Below, in pieces: positions 35,040 to 46,997 of a DNA stretch of 64,000 nt. The notes under the pieces are model-generated. The model did not search any database, had not been told where the DNA came from, and saw only the letters and a list, made by a program, of their open reading frames with translations. Location of the stretch: assembly GCA_036346355.1 (NCBI GenBank), contig CM070575.1:61819915-61883914 (forward strand), written 5' to 3'. The DNA comes from Rhipidocladum racemiflorum. Lineage: Eukaryota > Streptophyta > Magnoliopsida > Poales > Poaceae. Position numbers and translations under genes: made by a program. How positions within the stretch are numbered: position 1 is the first letter of the stretch; every line of letters begins with the position of its first letter.

Positions 35040-35297
35040 CCGTTGTGAGACCCCGGATCAGCTATCCAGAATCTCCTGTGTATTTCCGTACTAGTCCCAG
35101 ATCAGTAGCTAGTACACACAGTCACAGTGATACATCATTGCCGAACAAAACGAAACTTGTAATATAAATATCCAAGTATGGGCCACACGGCCACTTATTA
35201 CAATACTCGGTCCAACGACCGGACACTCAAAACAGCGGAAGCAAAAGAAAGCAACCAGCGAACACCACAACGCCACAGGCGACGACTAGGAACGCAA

Positions 35298-35359
35298 CTA
35301 GTCCTCCTGGCAGTCCTCCTCGAAGAACTCCTCCTCTTCTTCGGCATCTTGATAAATCT
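35298..35359 (-). other. putative last exon of LTR minigene (element A 5' LTR)
   Basis: 62 bp, same as 14401-14462, with stop TAG at 35298-35300. Confidence 0.55.
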
Positions 35360-36628
35360 CTGATGATTACAATGTTGGTGTAGCACGTGAGTACAAGAGT
35401 ACTCAGCAAGTCGGGAAAGTATGATCATGAGGGGCTTTCCAAAGGAAGCTTAATAGGGTTTATTTGCATAAAGCCACATTTTATTAAACCATACTTAAGT
35501 AATAAATTTCACAAAGCATCTTTTTACAATTCTTTTTAACAATTGAATTATTTAGTATTGCAGTGAGGTTCTATCCACCATCACTAATATAAGGGCTCTA
35601 TCCGCCAACTTTTCAAGGATCAAGGTTAATCATGTGACTCCATCCGTCAAAGATAAAACAGGTTCTTTCCACCTGGGTTGGCTCTTTCCGCCAAACAACA
35701 TTCGAGAGTTCTAACCACTCCCGAACCCCAAAACAAAACACTTTTCAGTTTTAAAAACAAAATCAAAGTCTACCAATATGAAAGCATTCTTCGCTTTGCC
35801 TTTGACCGTAGGCACGACTATTCGAATAGTTTATACTCTGCAGAGGTGTACAACTTTACCCACAAGACAAGATAAACCCTTATTGCCATGCAATTAACAC
35901 ACTTCCTTAGGTGTGCCGGCAGGGATATCTTGACAAGGCCGTTACAATGTATCTACCTAACTAGACCCACCCGCTGAGGTTTCACCGCTGTTAGGGTTCC
36001 CTCCACCCAGTACAGAAGCCCCCTCTTGCGCCGTGTGATAAAAACAACATTGCCTCCGTCCGGCATTCACATTCAACCAAGTGGTGAGTCTAAGCTAGGC
36101 TTCTACAAATTAGTGAGCCAGGTCGTACCATTATAGACATGTGGTAGTACGGTTATGCTTAAAATGGCAATCATAAGCGTCGGTCCTTATATGACTTGGG
36201 GCGGAACTTGCACAAAAGGATCAATGCATGATCCGCTCCCACCCGACATTCCATGCCGCCCAAGTCGAAATCAGTTTCCTTTTCTTTTTATTTTAGAAAA
36301 TAGGACCAAAACCATAATAATAACTTTCAAATCACATTTAATAACATTCTTTTTGGAATAATCCCACCCTTGGGTTGTTTTTGTCGGAAAAGGTCCTAAG
36401 CAATTCTACCGAACTACATAGCAACGGATACCATATAAACATAGGCATGGTATAAACAATGTTCTAGGGTTACAATGGATATGATTAACAATGTCAAGGT
36501 GGAAGTAACAAGTTCCGAATAACTAACACTTATATTTGACATATTTCATTAAACATAGCCATGCAACTTTATAAACAATTTTAAATCATTTTGTAAACAT
36601 GGGAGCAAAGTGCATCAAGGAGACTTGC

Positions 36629-36697
36629 CTTCTTCGGCAGCGGTGTCGAACTCGGAAGGCTCGACGGCGAAATCGGCGGTCGCGGCGGGATCGTCGA
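36629..36697 (-). other. putative middle exon of LTR minigene (element A 5' LTR)
   Basis: 69 bp, with acceptor GTGTAG and donor GCAAGT. It differs from the 3' LTR copy by one base. Confidence 0.55.
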
Positions 36698-38521
36698 CTA
36701 CACGCAAAACGAGGCAAAAAATAAATAACAGAAAATAAATAAAATCCAAAAATTATAAAATTAGTACTGGCAGGTAGATCTTGATTTATGATGAATTTAG
36801 AAATTTGAATGAGGTCAAACGGAGTTCGGAGGTGAAAGTTATGAGCTTCCGAAGTTTGAATTTTGAATAAATCGAAAACCGAGAATATTCCGGGAATATT
36901 CCCTTCGGGTTTGACTGGGTCAAAGTTTGACCGAGGACTTTTGACCTTGACTGGTTTGACTAGGCTTGGGTCTTTTACACGTGGGCCCCCTTGGTCATAG
37001 GCTCATGGCCTTCTTCCCCATGGCTACTAGCCATGCCCAAAACAGAGAGCTTGAAGCTCCAAAGGGATCCGGCAGGAGGGGATGCGGCGGGCGGCGGCGG
37101 GTGACCGGCGAGCAAGGCGGCGCGGCGCGGGGGCCCACGACGCGGCGCGCGACGCTGTCGAGATAGCAGCGGCGGCGGCGCAAGACGGGGTCGGCGACGG
37201 CGACTGGGTCGGCATAAGCGCGGCGCGATCGGCGCGGCGAGGAAGCCGGCCATGGTTTCGCTTGGCCGGAGCAGTCGAGCGCGGCGCTGGCAAGGCGGGG
37301 GGCGCTGGCGCGGTGGCAGACGGCGGCCGAAGGCGCACGGCGGCAGGTTTGGCAGGGGCGACGGGCGGCGGGGCGGGCTCGCCACAAGCCGGCGACAAGG
37401 GCTGGTTCACGGCCCCGCACGGTGACAGCAAGGAACAGAGGTCCCCAAAATCTCAAAAAGTTGAGATTTTTGATAGGAATTTAAAGATAACTTCCCAATC
37501 AAATGGATGAAACATCTAGAGGACATCAAATGGGACCTAGGATAGCAAGGAATTGAACGCTTTCTCACCGGAGTTGAAGGAATCGACGAAGAACGCAAGT
37601 TCGTCCGAACGGGTTCCAACTCGAAATTCGTCACCCACGGTGGAGAAATCCTGAAATTAATGGGTGGTTTAGAAACTAGACTCCCATACGAACAGAAAGA
37701 AACGATCGGGAGGAAGAAAGATCCACCGGAGTGGAAGATATGAGCAAGAACACGAAGAACGCGAAGAACAACAAAAGTTCGTCGGTTTTCTTGATCTTGC
37801 GGCCAATTGGATTTGAGAGGCTAAAGGAGAGCTACACCACCGGAAAGAGGATTCTTATACGGAGAGATGAGAGGCGGAATCACGCGAAACGGATTAGAAA
37901 CAGCCGCTCTATTCCCATCAAAGTCGATTTTGGTTTCCTCGCAACCGTTCAAAATCCAGCGAGATCTCGGATGCATTAACCCCATGGATAGAAAGAGGAG
38001 GCCGTTGTGATTCCAACGGATCCGACGGTTCGCGATTTGGAGTTGTAGGGAGGGAGATACATGAATTTAAATCTATGGAGGAGAGAAGAGAAGCTTCTCT
38101 GTTCTTTCCTCCCAAGAAAACATACGTACCAGGCCATCCCAAGGTTAGGAATGACACTGTAGCGCCACGTGGCGACGCCTCATTGGCTCCCTGTTACGCA
38201 AATGTTCCACCCTAGAGAAAAATAAGGAAAAATGGCCTAAAAATTCCGGAAAAATTCCTAGAGCCATTTTAGAATATTTGGGACTTAATGAAACTGGTTT
38301 GGTTGAATTTGGATGATTTTTGGAGTACTTTTGGACTCGGGTGAATTTTCGGGTCCCGGCGGGAACTGGAAAACCCGATTTTTCGCCCGGGAGGGAATTA
38401 ATTCCCGATTTCGGAGGGAAATGGATGCCAGGTTATCTTAAACACCAATGAAACTCCAAAATTTGAATTTATTTTATTTAAATTAGGTTTTTCTCCAGAA
38501 AGCCAAAACGAGGATGTTACA

Positions 38522-38743
38522 TTTTGTGTCGTCGGAAACTTCACTGATCATGCCACACACAGATGGGTCCCCGACATTAACAGAGTTAAGTGTGGGAAAG
38601 GTCATCACCAAACGCTCCGCATCCGCAACAACATGGACGAGTCTGAGGTGGGAGGCCCTGTCTAGAGGTGTGTCATATGTGGAGAATACGGCCATAGGAA
38701 GAACAAATGTCATGGGAAGAACATTTCAGGTGGAGGCTCTTGA
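38522..38743 (+). pseudogene. MuDR-like transposase, C-terminal zinc knuckle part
   Basis: This continues the transposase split by element A. A frame reading NNMDESEVGGPVSRG leads to a CCHC zinc knuckle, CVICGEYGHRKNKC (38669-38710), then HGKNISGGGS and TGA at 38741-38743. A C-terminal knuckle of this kind is common in plant MULE and FAR1-type proteins. The start of this fragment is frameshifted relative to the knuckle. Confidence 0.82.
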
Positions 38744-38986
38744 CATATATTCCTGTAAGGTGTGTTGCCACGTTTAGGATTTCCTTCCCTTTGTATGGAA
38801 TGTAATAATCGTACAGTTCGCTTACGCGTGTATGTAATAATCATCTAGTTCCCTTCATATCGGATTTCATTTGGTCAAAAATATTATGCATGCGTGTATG
38901 TTTGGTATTGCTTGTTTTTTCGTTTAACATAATGTCTCTCTTTTATCTCATAAATATAAATTATTAAATTGTTTGTTATGGCAGGT
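38744..38986. other. intergenic spacer between transposase and mobile-domain gene
   Basis: AT-rich, with no ORF. It could hold the transposase 3' UTR and the promoter of the next gene. No clear TATA box is chosen. Confidence 0.4.
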
Positions 38987-41352
38987 ATGGCGGGTGTGGG
39001 CGATTGGTCGTATGGCCTTTTAGATTGTCACTTGGATGCACGCCACCATGTACAGTTACACGCTACTACCAGAGCGGACGTGGATCCTAGTGTGTTGTCC
39101 ATATGGACTCCAGTACGTGCATAGGGCCTTGACAGACGCTGGTTACCTAGTCATGTAAGCGTACCAAATTTTATCGTACTTAATAGGTTGTAACACGTTC
39201 TGCTCTAACTTGTAATTTATTGTTGCAGGTTGGAGCCAGCGGGATTACTTCCCCTTGCACGAATGGTGGAGGCCATACAAGAGGACGTCGTCGATGGTCC
39301 GGATGGTGAGGTCGTCATCGTGGAGAGATTCCGATTCATTCCATTTGACCGATCCCTCCTTACTACCCTCGTGGACCGCTAGCGGCCGGAGACGCATACC
39401 TTCCACTTGCCCTGCGGAGAGATAGCGCTGACTCTGCAGGATGTTTTGATGCTGATCGATCTCCCGATTGCTGGCCAGGCGGTTGTGCCAACCGAGGTGG
39501 ATGATGATTGGAGTGACAACCTTTTTGCTAGGTTCGAGGTAGTCCTGCCCCCCCTGTACATGGAGGCCAGCCGCAGTACGCCCCGCTACACCCATGACAG
39601 AGGCACGGTCCTACTCTCACGTGGCTTTGCCAGTTCGAGGTATGTGTTGTTGTGGTTCAAAATTGGTACGAACTATTTTATCGGTGTAGCCAATTAACTT
39701 TTCTTCTTGCAGGTTACTAGGATGGCTGGGGATGCCTTGGAGTACCAGGTGAGCCGGCACCTGGAGGCTTACCTTTTGTGGTTGTTCGGGTGGGTAATGT
39801 TCAACACCACCCATGGAGACAACGTCGACGCTAGGCTTGTCCCGATCACACGGGCCATTGCTGACGCTGCCCCCAACGACGTACCTTAGTACAGCTAGGG
39901 GTCAGCTGTACTTTGTGCCACCTATCGGGTTCTATGCGACACGTGCCTCAGGATGCGCCTCGGTTCGATCCTCTCCAAGTGCCCACTCCTGCTCATGCTC
40001 TGGTCATTCGAGCACTTCCAGATCGGACGACCATGTGTTGAGGACCGAGTGTACAGCCCAGAGTTCTATGGCGACACGATGGGCTCCCTTTGGTACCTTA
40101 GATGGGTACATAAATGTTTTTTGTACTATGCAATCTCGCATTCCTGCCTCTTTTGTACTAACATTTTGTCGGTCCTTCTGTAGCCACAGTGGGCTGGTCT
40201 GCAGGTACGGAGTGTGTACGCACACTTCACTGAGGCGTTCGACCTTTTGCGGGCCAAACATGTTCGGTGGGAGCCTTACTCCTTACCGAAGGTTATGCAG
40301 CGCACACCGCACGGTTTATCCATCCTTTACGCGCGAGATCTTTCGTATTCGATTACATGGCGAAAGCTTGTGTTCGATGTCTATATTGAGGATTACTTAG
40401 TTCGTCGGGCAACGAGGCAGTTCAGACTAAGGCAGGAGGTCTTTGTTTCGCGCGGCGTGCCAGTCCCCATAGAGGCACACATGTACGTCACTTTTCTTCT
40501 CCTTACATTTTTAATGCAACTTACTACACAGGCTAACAGGTTGATAACTTCAACAGGCATTTGAGGAAAGGTTCACAGGGACGCCAGACTAACTGGGCCA
40601 TGAAGATGGCCCCTTGGGTGGAGCAGTGGAGTCATGCACTATAGGACATGGTTGCAGCTGACGTCGCGTATGACATACAAGGATACCGGAGTATCTGCAA
40701 TGGTACTCCCCACTTACACGAGTACACCTTTTGCCCACTGCTGACCAGAAGGATATCCTACCGGCGAGTGCTGACGACACATATTCCAGTCACGTTGCAT
40801 CGGCGATGGACTTCGTGGTACGTCAACTAGATAGTGTACTTAAATTTTTAATGATATGCAAGCATAGATATATCTTACGGCGTGTTATCACTTTCAGGGC
40901 GACATGGGGACGAAGATTGGGCAGGATGCGAGGTCCATGAGAGGCCGTTTGTGCGGGAGTTTGGAGATCTCCCAGGAGGAGTTCACAGCGTTCGTTGATT
41001 GAATCATCGTGAAGACGACAAGGATTGTGCGGGCCATTTCGTGCCAGCATAGTTTCGACACCGGTGGTGCTGCCTCGCAGACGGCGGACCTACGACAACA
41101 AGGGGTCCAGATTAGTACACATCCACTGTCGCAGACAACACCGTCGGACGACCCCACTATCCGATCGTTCAAACCTCCCATCTTGCCGTACCTTGCGGTG
41201 CTGCCATAGGAGCAAACAGGGAGCTCATCGTGGCAGCAGCCCTCGTACTTTGTGGCAGGTAACACACTAACTTGCTCACTTAAATATGAATTGCATTTTG
41301 TAGTAACTAATACTTGTGTATGACAGGCTACCCGTTCGAATACCCTACCGGC
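38987..41352 (+). pseudogene. plant mobile domain (PMD, MAIN-like) gene, main part, broken
   Basis: An ATG at 38987 starts MAGVGDWSYGLLDCHLDARH. Apparent exons, joined by GT-AG introns (about 39155-39229, 39642-39712, 40110-40183, 40483-40556, 40819-40898), read ALTDAGYLV, LEPAGLLPLARMVEA, RPETHTFHLPCGEIALTLQDV (the hallmark PMD segment), WSFEHFQIGRPCVEDRVYSPEF and VRWEPYSLPKVM. A frameshift near 39120, a TAG for Trp at 39380, stops near 39888 and 40640 and a TGA near 41000 make it a pseudogene. PMD proteins act in silencing and meristem maintenance in plants and are also carried by transposons. The gene is split by a solo LTR at 41353. Confidence 0.85.
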
Positions 41353-41638
41353 TGTCGGGACCAGAATTTGCAAATCCGGACCCTCTGTGTATTCAGCACT
41401 AGTCCAGGAACGCGCTAGTGCACACAGTCTTAACATCGGTAAATATCACAATCATACCACTCGATACTAATAAAGTACTTTAATTAAATAGTCAAACTGG
41501 TTGCTCGACCTTATGGTCAAGTTAAAAATATACGCCTCGCAGGGCGAAACTTATTAAGAGAGAAATAATAGCAGCGGAAAATAAGATAACGTCGTGGCGC
41601 CATCCAGTATACCACAGGCAACTGACTGGGCTCTCTCC

Positions 41639-41697
41639 CTAAGTAGACGGTTCCTCTTGGAGCTCCTCCTCCAAAGCTGGTGTAGTCTCCTCTTCAA
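41639..41697 (-). other. putative last exon of LTR minigene (41353-44875 copy)
   Basis: 59 bp, acceptor AACACCAG intact, stop TAG at 41639-41641. Confidence 0.5.
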
Positions 41698-42887
41698 CTG
41701 GTGTTGTATTGTGGCAAGGGTGAGTACTTGGTACTCAGCAAGTCATGCACAGAATGCAGGCTAATAGACTATATGCATGGCTTGATACAAAGGAATAGCT
41801 CAAGGTATATTTGCAGTAAAACAGCATTTGACAAGTAGCATAAGTAGATTCGAAAGCAGTAGAAACAAGTATAGCATAAATAACTTTTCAAGGAGTTTAA
41901 TAAACAACTTTCCCATCCTAATCCACATTTCCATCAACATCATTATTAATCCAACCCAACCTTTCAAGTCCAAGTTATTTTTGAGAAAATCTAACCCTTG
42001 ACTGTAATTCCCGAGCGATGTCCAATACCGCGGACACGGCTATTCGAATAGATTGTACACTCTGCAGAGGTTATGCACTTTACCCACAAGATACAGTCAA
42101 ACACCACAAAGGCGAAGTTCAGTAAAAAGTCTTTCAGAAACTTCTAACAATACAAGTGGTCCTCCCCGGTTGTTGCACACTAACCCTTTCCTTAGCTAAG
42201 GCGAAGTTTAGGCCAACCAACCGTTAGATGGGTACCTGGCCTCAGCCCCGGTACGCTCCCCCGTACAACTTACACAAAGGGTGTAGTTGACCTCCTGAGG
42301 TCCCACAGGTACGTCATTAGCAACTTAATCAACTAGGTCCGTCCCATTACAGACATGTGGTTGCACGCTTGACTCAGTTCAAAGGGTTGCAAGGTTAAGT
42401 CCTTAGGGTGACCAGGGCAAGACTACCCGAAGAACCAAACCAACGCTCCCAATGCCACAACTGGCCCACCCGATTATTCTTGCCACATGCCCCGGTCGAA
42501 AACTATTTATCAAACCCCAGTTGATTACCATGCACCACGTGCCATCAACATCACATGATACCTTTCCAAAACAGGTTCAATATATCATTAAGTCAATATT
42601 AACGTTTGATTGTCCAAAATCATGTCATGAGCACGTAGCAGGTCTAAGCAGTATACTATACGGTCTAAAATCCCATGATGGCAATTTAATAATGTCCAAC
42701 TAGTAAACCACAACTAGGGTGACGAGGGTCATGGCACATATTTATTTAATCAAGGTGTCATACAACAATTTGGCATTTATCTAATTTCCCATATTTAAAT
42801 AAAGTATTTTCTAATTGAACTAGCATGCAATAAATTAAATCAAAATAGATTTCAAAATAGGATCAACATGGTCAAAGCACAACTTGC

Positions 42888-42968
42888 CTTCAAAAAGTAC
42901 TTGTTCTTGGTCCGGAGCTGGCTCCTGGGTCAATACTTCTCCTTCGAATCCTTCCGGCACTTCAACGT
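42888..42968 (-). other. putative middle exon of LTR minigene (41353-44875 copy)
   Basis: 81 bp. It reads VEVPEGFEGEVLTQEPAPDQ and onward; acceptor GTGTAG, donor GCAAGT. Confidence 0.5.
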
Positions 42969-43395
42969 CTACACGTAACGCGTGCAAATAGCAATAAATG
43001 AATAAAACAGTAGACAAAAACTATCCAAGCATCCAAATAAAATCCATAAACAGAGAGAACATAATTTTATGAATTTTTAGAAACTGGAATCATCAAATTC
43101 GGAGTTAAAATGCAAAAGTTATCGCATTTTGAAGTTTAAATAATAAATTAAATAATATTACAGAGGAAAACTTTAGTCCAAAAATTAAATAAAATTCATA
43201 ATTAGGTAGATCTCAATTTTATACAAATTTAGAAATTTGAATCACTCAAATCGGAGTTGAAACGCAAAAGTTATAAGCGTTTGAAATTTGAATCAAAATC
43301 TGAAATCATTATTTCGAATTAATAAATCATTTTCTTTTTCGGAAATTAATTATTGCGTCAGCGAGGACACGTGGCAGCCTCTAATTGGGCGGCTG

Positions 43396-43616
43396 ACGTC
43401 AGCCGGTCCATGGACGTGGTCCATGGTTTGGCTCGGTCCACGGCTCTACGTGTCGCTAACAGGTGGGTCCCCTCGGGTGACGTCATTGCTGACGTCAGCG
43501 TGGCTCAGCCCACGGTCGGCGGCAGTGGGACTCACCGGTGACGTCATTCTTGGCGTCGGCGCCTTCTGGGACAGCCGCTGATATGCAGGCCTGCCATGAC
43601 GTCAGCGTGACGTCAT
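43396..43616. promoter_or_regulatory. array of six TGACGTCA motifs in a solo LTR
   Basis: TGACGTCA is the palindromic bZIP (CRE/TGA-type) binding core. Six copies occur within about 220 bp, several as close pairs. They lie downstream of the TATA-like box on the minus strand, so an RNA-leader role is also possible. Confidence 0.5.
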
Positions 43617-44225
43617 GGTGCAGTTTGGCTGGGCCGCTGACATGCGGGCCCCGCGTGTCAGCGTCTGCACCGCTGCGGCGTGGGCCAGCGACGGCGGTCA
43701 GTCTCCCGCACACGTGGCTAGATCTCGGCCGTTGATTTGAAAATCAACGGCCCAGATTGGATCTGGACTCATGCGTTTGGGGTGAACGCGTTTGATCTGG
43801 ACCGTTGGATCTAGATCCAGCGGTCGAGATTGGATCTGGGATTTTGGACGGGATCTCATCGTGAGATGACGTGGTGTGATCTGGGACGTTGGATTTGGAT
43901 CGGACGGTGGAGCGAGCTCGAACTCCGGCGATGGCGAGCGGCGGCGCTAGGTCACCGGCGCAGGGGACGATGACCTAGTCGTCGGCGTTTCAGACGCGCT
44001 CCGGCGACGTGGGTGGTGCTCACCGACGCGGCTTGCTCTCACGGTTCCAGATCTGGGGTCAACGGCGACGGAGGACGACGGAGACGGCGGCTATTGGCAA
44101 AAAACCGCGGCGGCACCTTCTCCTAACTCCGGCGAGCTCTAGCGGCGCAACCACGGTGGCTCAGGCGAGGTGAGTTAGGGCTACGGGTGCGCAATGAAGC
44201 GGGCTTCACGATGGCGGTGACGGCG

Positions 44226-44235
44226 CAATAAATAG
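44226..44235 (-). promoter_or_regulatory. TATA-like box of solo LTR 41353-44875
   Basis: CTATTTATTG on the minus strand, at the same place as the element B TATA box. Confidence 0.45.
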
Positions 44236-44880
44236 GGGCCTCGGCTTCCGTGTATCGTGCGGAGACCGAGGTCGACACGGCTGCGGCGGCGGAGTCCGAC
44301 GGCGACTCGGATTGGGTGACGTGGCACGCGCACAGCCGTTGGATCGAGATCCAACGGTGCGTGGGTTTGGGTTCGGGTCGGACTCGGGCGAGCTGGCTGG
44401 CTCGGTCGGTCTCGGGTTCGGCGACGTGGCTCAATCGTGGCCGTTGGATCTGAATCCAACGGTCACGCGGTTAGGGCTCGGCCGAGTGGGTTCGGTCGAG
44501 TCACGTGACTCGGGTCGGACTCGAACTCGAGTCTGACTCGGGCTCGGTCGGATGAACAGTAACCGACTCGGTTTGATTTTCCAGCGATTTAATATTTAAA
44601 ATAATTCCCAGTAATTCATTTAATTCAAGAAAAATAGCAAAATACTCAGAAAAATTCCAGAAAAATTCTGGAAAATATTTTAGGGTAGTTGGGACTCAAA
44701 TAAAATATTTCCAACAAAACTTTATTTGCAAAGTTAAATTATTTAATTATTTTAAAATGGAATAAACTTAAATAAATTCCAAATAAATCCAAATAAATTC
44801 CAAAAAATTCCAAAAATTCACCAAAGTGCCAAATCACACATAAATTTAAGAAAAGCAAAATTTTGGGGTGTTACACCGGC

Positions 44881-45352
44881 GCACCATGGATGCCTCCTCC
44901 TTTCATGGTTCAGACCCCAGGTGTGTTCAATATGCATTGTAAAAAAACATTGCATAAAACTTTACTTTGAAATACATATTTTATTCCAACATGTTGTAGT
45001 ACTTTCAGGTTACTGTCTGGAGGGCCCCACTACGACGTACACGCGGGCAAATGACTTCGACACAGACTATGCAGGTCTGATGCATCCAGACCTCCTGTTT
45101 GGGTTGCAACCGAGTGCGCCCACGCCTACACACCCTACAGACTCGAGTTCTTCATGCCATACTCCCGCAACAACTGTGCCCCTTGGACCCCGGATCAGCC
45201 ACGCACCAGACCAGTGGACTCCTTTAGGTCCCAGACGTCGACCTACTACTGCACATCGACCAGCGAGGCGGACCAGACCTCGTGCACAGGGGGAGGGAGG
45301 TCACCAGGTAGAGGGAGGTCACCAGGGAGAGGAGATGGATGACGTCGATTGA
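44881..45352 (+). pseudogene. plant mobile domain gene, C-terminal exons
   Basis: After the solo LTR the exon continues (APWMPPPFMVQTP), then an intron of about 44921-45008 and a last exon reading GYCLEGPTTTYTRANDFDTD and a Pro/Arg/Gly-rich tail ending EEMDDVD and TGA (45350-45352). A basic, Gly/Arg-rich C-terminus is usual for transposon-borne PMD genes. This part has no internal stop. Confidence 0.7.
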
Positions 45353-45445
45353 ACATTGTATTTCTACGTTGTATTTCTGCGTTGTAATGTTATGTTGTTA
45401 CTTATATATTTATATGTTATATTTATGCATTTCATGGACTATATT
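45346..45445. repeat. mobile-domain gene 3' flank, duplicated at 49694-49768
   Basis: The sequence following the stop codon (TTGTATTTCTACGTTGTA and onward) recurs, diverged, just upstream of the minisatellite and GRF gene. Confidence 0.6.
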
Positions 45446-45729
45446 TGTCGGGACCCGAATTTGCAAATCCGGACTCTCTGTGTATTCAGCACTAGTCCAG
45501 GAACGCGCTAGTGCACACAGTCTTAACATCGGTAAATATCACAATCATACCACTCGATACTAATAAAGTACTTTAATTAAATAGTCAAACTGGTTGCTCG
45601 ACCTTATGGTCAAGTTACAAATATACGCCTCGTAGGGCGAAACTTATTAAGAGAGAAATAATAGCAGCGGAAATTAAAATAACTTCGTGGTGCCATCCAG
45701 TATACCACAGTAACCGATCGGGCTCGCTC

Positions 45730-45788
45730 CTAAGTAGACGGTTCCTCGTGGAGCTTCTCCTCCAAAGCCGGTGTAGTCTCCTCTTCAA
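45730..45788 (-). other. putative last exon of LTR minigene (45446-48890 copy), acceptor mutated
   Basis: 59 bp with an open reading to TAG at 45730-45732, but the acceptor reads ACACCGA instead of ACACCAG. Confidence 0.4.
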
Positions 45789-46973
45789 TCGGTGTTGTAT
45801 TGTGGCAAGGGTGAGTACTTGGTACTCGACAAGTCATGCATGAATGCAAAGCTAATAGACTATATGCATGGCTTGATACAAAGGAATAGCTCAAGGTATA
45901 TTTGCGATAAAACAAAGATTTGACAAGTAGCATAAGTAGATTCGAAAGCAGTAGAAACAAGTATAGCATAAATAACTTTTCAAGGAGTTTAATAAACAAC
46001 TTTCCCATCCTAATCCACATTTCCTTCAACATCATTATTAATCCAACCCAACCTTTCAAGTCCAAGTTATTTTTGAGAAAATCTAACCCTTGACTGTAAT
46101 TCCCGAGCGATGTCCAATACCGCGGACACGGCTATTCGAATAGATTGTACACTCTGCAGAGGTTATGCACTTTACCCACAAGATACAGTCAAACACCACA
46201 AAGGCGAGTTCCCGTAACAAAGTCTTTCGGAAACTTCTAACAATACAAGTGGTCCTCCCCGGTTGTTGCACACTAACCCTTCCCTTAGCTAAGGCGAAGT
46301 TTAGGCCAACCAACCATTAGATGGGTACTGGCCTCGGCCAGACGCTCCCCCGTACAACTTACACAAAGGGTGTAGTTGACCTCCTGAGGTCCCACAGGTA
46401 CGTTATTAGCAACTTAGTCAACTAGGTCCGTCCCATTACAGACATGTGGTTGCACGCTTGACTCAGTTCAAAGGGTTGCAAGGTGAAGTTCTTAGGGTGA
46501 CCAGGGCAAGACTACCCGAAGAACCAAACCAACATTCCCAATGCCACAACTGGCCCACCCGATTATTCTTGCCACATGCCCCGGTCGAAAACTATTTATC
46601 AAACCCCAGTTGATTACCATGCACCACGTGCCATCATCATCACATGATACCTTTCCAAAACAGGTTCAATATATCATTAAGTCAATATTAACGTTTGATT
46701 GTCCAAAATCAGGTCATGAGCACGTAGCAGGTCTAAGCCATATACTACAACGGTCTAGAATCCCATGTTGGCAATTTAATAATGTCCAACTAGTAAACCA
46801 CAACTAGGGTGACAACGGGTCATGGCACATACTTAAGTAATCAAGGTGTCATACAGCAATTTGGCATTTATCTAATTTCCCAAAGTAAAGCATTTTATAT
46901 TTGAATTAGCATGCAATAATTTAAATAAAAATAGATTTCGAAATAGGATCAACATGGTCAAAGCACAACTTGC

Positions 46974-46997
46974 CTTCAAAAAGTACTTGTTCTTGGT
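46974..46997 (-). other. putative middle exon of LTR minigene (45446-48890 copy), in-frame deletion
   Basis: Only 24 bp remain between GAGTAG and GCAAGT. The 57 bp lost relative to the 81-bp copies is a multiple of three, and both splice-like signals and the phase survive. Confidence 0.45.

Larger units (their letters stand above)
14147..38521 (-). mobile_element. retrotransposon A: Ty3/gypsy chromovirus (Tekay/Del-like), minus strand, with element B nested inside
   Basis: LTRs at 14147-17622 and 35044-38521 flank an internal region with, on the minus strand, primer-binding site, an extra ORF, gag, pol with C-terminal chromodomain, and polypurine tract. The TSD TTTTG is perfect (14142-14146 and 38522-38526) and lies inside the MuDR-like transposase. 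Element B (21862-33584) is inserted in gag. Removing B leaves roughly 12.6 kb. The chromodomain and integrase resemble the Tekay/Del/RIRE3 branch; this assignment is from recalled family features, not a tree. Gag has an internal deletion and pol has frameshifts, so it is defective. Confidence 0.95.
35044..38521 (-). repeat. element A 5' LTR (right)
   Basis: 3478 bp, same termini as the left LTR. The GC-rich block at about 37.09-37.43 kb differs strongly from its counterpart at 16.2-16.5 kb, while the flanks are almost identical. The TTGAC cluster is at about 36911-36960. Confidence 0.95.
41353..44875 (-). repeat. solo LTR, minus orientation, TSD CCGGC
   Basis: TGTCGGGACC...GTGTTACA, 3523 bp, with a perfect CCGGC duplication at 41348-41352 and 44876-44880. 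It is in the same broad family as element B but carries an array of TGACGTCA motifs (43.39-43.62 kb) absent from B. It interrupts an exon of the mobile-domain gene. Confidence 0.95.

Noticed and set aside
39813..40400. 195-codon plus-strand ORF across the mobile-domain gene
   Set aside because: It is an out-of-frame shadow; the frame reading WSFEHFQIGRPC and VRWEPYS carries the family similarity.
40894..41436. 180-codon minus-strand ORF
   Set aside because: Antisense to mobile-domain exons and running into the LTR; no domain seen.
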